Below are positions 62,301 through 64,000 of a DNA stretch of 64,000 nt, one piece after another. The position numbers were made by a program, and so were the translations under genes. Under the pieces are notes generated by a model. It saw only the letters and a program-made list of their open reading frames with translations. It was not told the DNA's origin and did no database searches. Source of the DNA: Ruminococcus sp. zg-924 (GTDB taxonomy: Bacteria; Bacillota; Clostridia; Oscillospirales; Acutalibacteraceae); contig NZ_WNJZ01000001.1 in NCBI RefSeq assembly GCF_024433635.1, positions 124,001 through 188,000 of the forward strand, given 5' to 3'. Positions within the stretch are counted from its first letter, which is position 1; every line of letters starts with the position of its first letter.

Positions 62301-62907
62301 GAAAAAGTTTGGCTATGCCGATATGGATAAGCCAACGGGAATTTCAATTTATCCAATTGACTTTGACGGCAAGGCGAAGATAATTGAGGCATTAGACAGC
62401 TACAACAGCCGTATGGAGAAGCTTGGCGAAGACGAAAAGATTATTACCTACACCGATATGGTTGGTTCACTTATGTCCTCGGTTACAACAATAATTGATA
62501 TAGTAAGCTATGTGCTTGTTGCGTTTGTTGCGATTTCGCTTATTGTTTCCTCCATTATGATAGGCGTTATTACATATATCAGTGTTCTTGAACGCAAAAA
62601 AGAGATTGGCATACTCAGGGCAATCGGTGCGTCAAAGCGTAATGTTTCTCAGGTGTTCAACGCCGAAACATTTATTATAGGGCTTTGTGCCGGCTTGCTC
62701 GGCATAGGAATATCTCTTGTTATGATTGTTATAGCAAATGCGATTATTCACGCCGTATCCGGTATGACAAATTTATATGCGTCTTTGCCTTTAACCAATG
62801 CCGCAGTGCTTGTTTTGCTCAGCGTGGTGCTGACATTGATTGGTGGTCTTATCCCGTCACGAAAGGCAGCCAAGAATGACCCTGTAACGGCATTGAGAAC
62901 AGAATAA
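59368..62907 (+). CDS. MacB-like ABC ATPase-permease fusion with a large outer domain
   Basis: A 1179-residue fusion. Residues 1 to about 230 are a LolD/MacB-type ATPase (GPSGSGKTT, signature MSGGQMQRVAIARAL, ILLADEPTGALD). A membrane helix (about 262-285) starts an FtsX-type permease whose outer domain spans about 290-1030, and three helices close it (about 1040-1165) with the FtsX motif VLERKKEIGILRAIGASKRNV. The outer domain includes three related units about 65 residues apart starting MNGYKDYVA, MAGYQEYAA and MAGYCEYAA (about 701, 765, 830). It would act at the envelope, exporting or moving peptides or lipids; the substrate is unknown. RBS AAGGAG lies 14 nt from the ATG. Confidence 0.85.
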   Translation: MLQVKNIHKEYKTGNLVQKALDDVSLNLRDNEFVAILGPSGSGKTTLLNIIGGLDRYDSGELIINGISTKKYKDRDWDSYRNHTIGFVFQSYNLIPHQTVLANVELALTISGISKAERRKRATEALEQVGLGEQLHKRPSQMSGGQMQRVAIARALVNNPDILLADEPTGALDSETSVAVMELLKEVAKDRLVVMVTHNPELADDYATRIVRLQDGKIRSDSDPFEIEEETLEEPEHRNMGKSSMSFLTALSLSFNNLRTKKARTLLTSFAGSIGIIGIALILALSNGVNLYIKSIEEDTLSEYPLQIQSTGIDITSMMVGPAGSSIQGGEGEVGVTQMVTNMFSKMNSNDLQSLKLFLESEESGIDEYTNAIEYSYDISPQIFREDKDGIKQVNPDKTFSALGLGAGAGANSIMSTVMSTDVFHEMPENEKLYQNQYEVKAGHWPEKYNECVLVLTGSGNMSDYVMYAIGLRDSAELDDMIESFISEEDVEAPSDIRPFSYDEILGTKFKLVYGTDYYEYDKEYEVWKDKSGDKEYMKKLVNNGEDMTIVGIVQPAAGTTAAMLRTGIGYPASLTNKVIEQASSSKIVKQQLKNPGINVFTGDSFGTESDRDKFKLDSLFKINTDELKKAFSFSGDMSNMDMSKLLSFNSAIPDMSGMLDLSEIKLDMPELEGMSLADIMGDFEISVSEEDMSALFGGLMNGYKDYVADNPAADMSGLGESFAQYLVSEQGRQRLLENLKVIVQNSCDMVIGPDQVEQMVSNIMAGYQEYAAANNLTDPEKFNEYLFMYLKTDDAKQRLSDNAANIKQQISAALDLFPEQLKALASDMMAGYCEYAAQNSLPDPSRLGEFFADYLNTPEAQRLINDGITKIASSSDLEKQVSAALEKSMSSFTGAISTALQGQITSAMQQIMTQISTNMQSSMQQAMSSAGTEMGDGLSVDGDAFKKAVQTNMNEEELTELMMSMMSSEDSSYDGNMKKFGYADMDKPTGISIYPIDFDGKAKIIEALDSYNSRMEKLGEDEKIITYTDMVGSLMSSVTTIIDIVSYVLVAFVAISLIVSSIMIGVITYISVLERKKEIGILRAIGASKRNVSQVFNAETFIIGLCAGLLGIGISLVMIVIANAIIHAVSGMTNLYASLPLTNAAVLVLLSVVLTLIGGLIPSRKAAKNDPVTALRTE

Positions 62908-62927
62908 TCAACAAATTTAATTCGGGT

Positions 62928-62956
62928 TAGCCGCAGCGAAAGCTGCGGCTATTTTT
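62928..62956 (+). terminator. Terminator of the ABC gene
   Basis: TAGCCGCAGC/GCTGCGGCTA, loop GAAA, then TTTTT: a compact perfect 10-bp stem. Confidence 0.95.
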
Positions 62957-63093
62957 AGTGCAAATATAAAATAACATTTTAGCATATCACAGCCAACCCT
63001 CTCATAAGATTATTTAGAAACAAATACCCCTGCATTTGTGCGCTTTGCCGTTCACTCTTGCGTACAGGGATTAAAAAAAGGAGAGATTAATTA

Positions 63094-64000
63094 ATGGATT
63101 ACACTCTTGAAAAGAAGTCCGTGCCTGTGAGGGAAGCTGTGTTTGACGGGTGCTTAGAACAGCCGATAGACCTCGACTTTACTCTTCCGGATTACTGCCC
63201 GGGAATAGAGAAAATCCTAAAATGCACAGTTACACCCAAAATTCACTCAAAGTCTTTAAACGGCGACAGGCTGACTATTGACGGTGCGGCAAGCGTTTGT
63301 GTGCTTTATATCGACGAGGAAAAGCGTTGTGTGCGAAGCTGTGAGCACAGCGTGCCGTATTCGGGAAGTCTTAATGTCAGGTGCGATTGTTCGGACGCCG
63401 TTGTTCTTGCTTTTGCCAAGCCGGATTATGTCAATTGCCGAGCAATAAGTCCACGCAGACTCGACATTCACGGGGCATTTTCGCTGTGCGCCAGAGTTGA
63501 GGCTATCGTAGACAAAGAAACAGCCGTTTCCTGCCGTGAGGACGATGTTCAGCTTAAGCTAAATCAGGATGTCTGCTCACGTCTTTGCGCCTTGTCACAG
63601 CAGCAGTTCACAGTTAATGAGGAGCTTGAGCCGTCACAGGGAAGTCCTGCCGTTCGCACAATACTTAAATCAAGTGTGAGAGTAAAAAGCGGCGAGTGCA
63701 GAATAGCCGGCGACAAGGCAATGGTCAAGGGTGAGCTTACTGTGCGTGTGCTTTACATAGCCGACAATGAGATTGCCGAAACCGCCGTTATGGAGTTTAG
63801 CGTTCCTGTTGGTCAGGTGCTTGACACTCCGGGAATTGAGAACGATGCAAAAACTGACTACCGCTTACAACTTTTGTCCTGTGACGTTCGATTAAAGGAG
63901 GACGGCGCAGGCGACAAGGGAGCGGCTATTGCGGTTGAGGCACGGCTTTGCGCATATATTGCGGCTTACTGTGACGAGAAAATAAGCTATGTTTCCGATG
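63094..64000 (+). CDS. SPOCS/DUF3794 domain protein (cut by the window end)
   Basis: The first 302 residues of a gene that runs off the window. The start MDYTLEKKSVPVREAVFDG, LPDYCPGIEKILKCTV, and repeated units with LDIHGAFSLCARVEA and MVKGELTVRVLYI are the DUF3794 (SPOCS) pattern found in Clostridial sporulation and coat-related proteins, often with a LysM at the C-terminus that would lie outside this window. Two repeats are seen here, with a third possibly beginning. ATG 63094 follows AAAAGGAGAG. It supports a spore-forming or spore-derived lineage. Confidence 0.8.
   Translation, partial: MDYTLEKKSVPVREAVFDGCLEQPIDLDFTLPDYCPGIEKILKCTVTPKIHSKSLNGDRLTIDGAASVCVLYIDEEKRCVRSCEHSVPYSGSLNVRCDCSDAVVLAFAKPDYVNCRAISPRRLDIHGAFSLCARVEAIVDKETAVSCREDDVQLKLNQDVCSRLCALSQQQFTVNEELEPSQGSPAVRTILKSSVRVKSGECRIAGDKAMVKGELTVRVLYIADNEIAETAVMEFSVPVGQVLDTPGIENDAKTDYRLQLLSCDVRLKEDGAGDKGAAIAVEARLCAYIAAYCDEKISYVSD

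Noticed and set aside
1-64000. tRNA or rRNA genes, insertion sequences
   Set aside because: No cloverleaf with a GTTC-type arm, no rRNA sequence and no transposase were recognised in the window.

Overview
The window looks like a chromosomal segment of a starch-degrading gut Clostridium-class firmicute, most like Ruminococcus bromii or a close relative. The evidence is a dockerin-bearing type I pullulanase and a second dockerin protein (amylosome-type parts), a type III glutamine synthetase, a SPOCS/DUF3794 sporulation-type gene, strong Shine-Dalgarno sites and sigma-A-like promoters. The species is inferred; no rRNA gene or other marker is present to prove it.

Layout. 0-5.7 kb: a minus-strand small RNA candidate, a paired-palindrome operator-like site, a secreted pullulanase with starch-binding, MucBP-like and dockerin modules, and a secreted dockerin protein without a recognised catalytic domain. 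5.8-7.1 kb: rpsF-ssb-rpsR. 7.5-26.1 kb: a twelve-gene same-strand cluster with one good promoter in front and one strong terminator behind. It encodes seven proteins with SipW-type (TasA/camelysin-like) N-termini, a membrane-anchored paralogue, two SipW-type signal peptidases, a membrane-tethered McrB-like AAA+ ATPase and a DUF2357/McrC-like coiled-coil protein without a visible nuclease. Two of the exported proteins carry a starch-binding-like module closely resembling the one ending the pullulanase, so I infer a cell-surface or matrix fibre system connected with starch. This is the best candidate for an undescribed system.

26.3-27.8 kb: a putP-type Na+/solute symporter. 27.9-28.4 kb: dispersed-repeat and 21-bp repeat sequence. 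28.4-39.5 kb: a compact phage-derived module with terminase, portal, protease with nested scaffold, capsid, connectors and a contractile-type baseplate, but no recognisable sheath, tube or tape measure and no integrase, repressor or lysis genes. 39.6-44.5 kb, minus strand: hisS-aspS, a CNNM/HlyC transporter and a CmpB-like membrane protein. 44.6-46.5 kb: an apparently autoregulated PadR-DUF1700-DUF4097 operon. 46.7-50.8 kb: nitrogen assimilation, with GSIII and an Amt-PII fusion, each preceded by a leader terminator. 50.8-52.8 kb, minus strand: aroE, aroK and a MazF toxin without an adjacent antitoxin. 53-57.2 kb: acpP, a membrane protein of unknown role, pyrC and pyrF. 57.3-59.0 kb, minus strand: oadG-oadB of a Na+-pumping decarboxylase. 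59.4-62.9 kb: an ABC ATPase-permease fusion with a very large outer domain. The window ends inside a SPOCS-domain gene.

All functions were assigned by reading motifs in the translated sequence; no database search was run. Start codons were chosen by ribosome-binding site and family length where several were possible.
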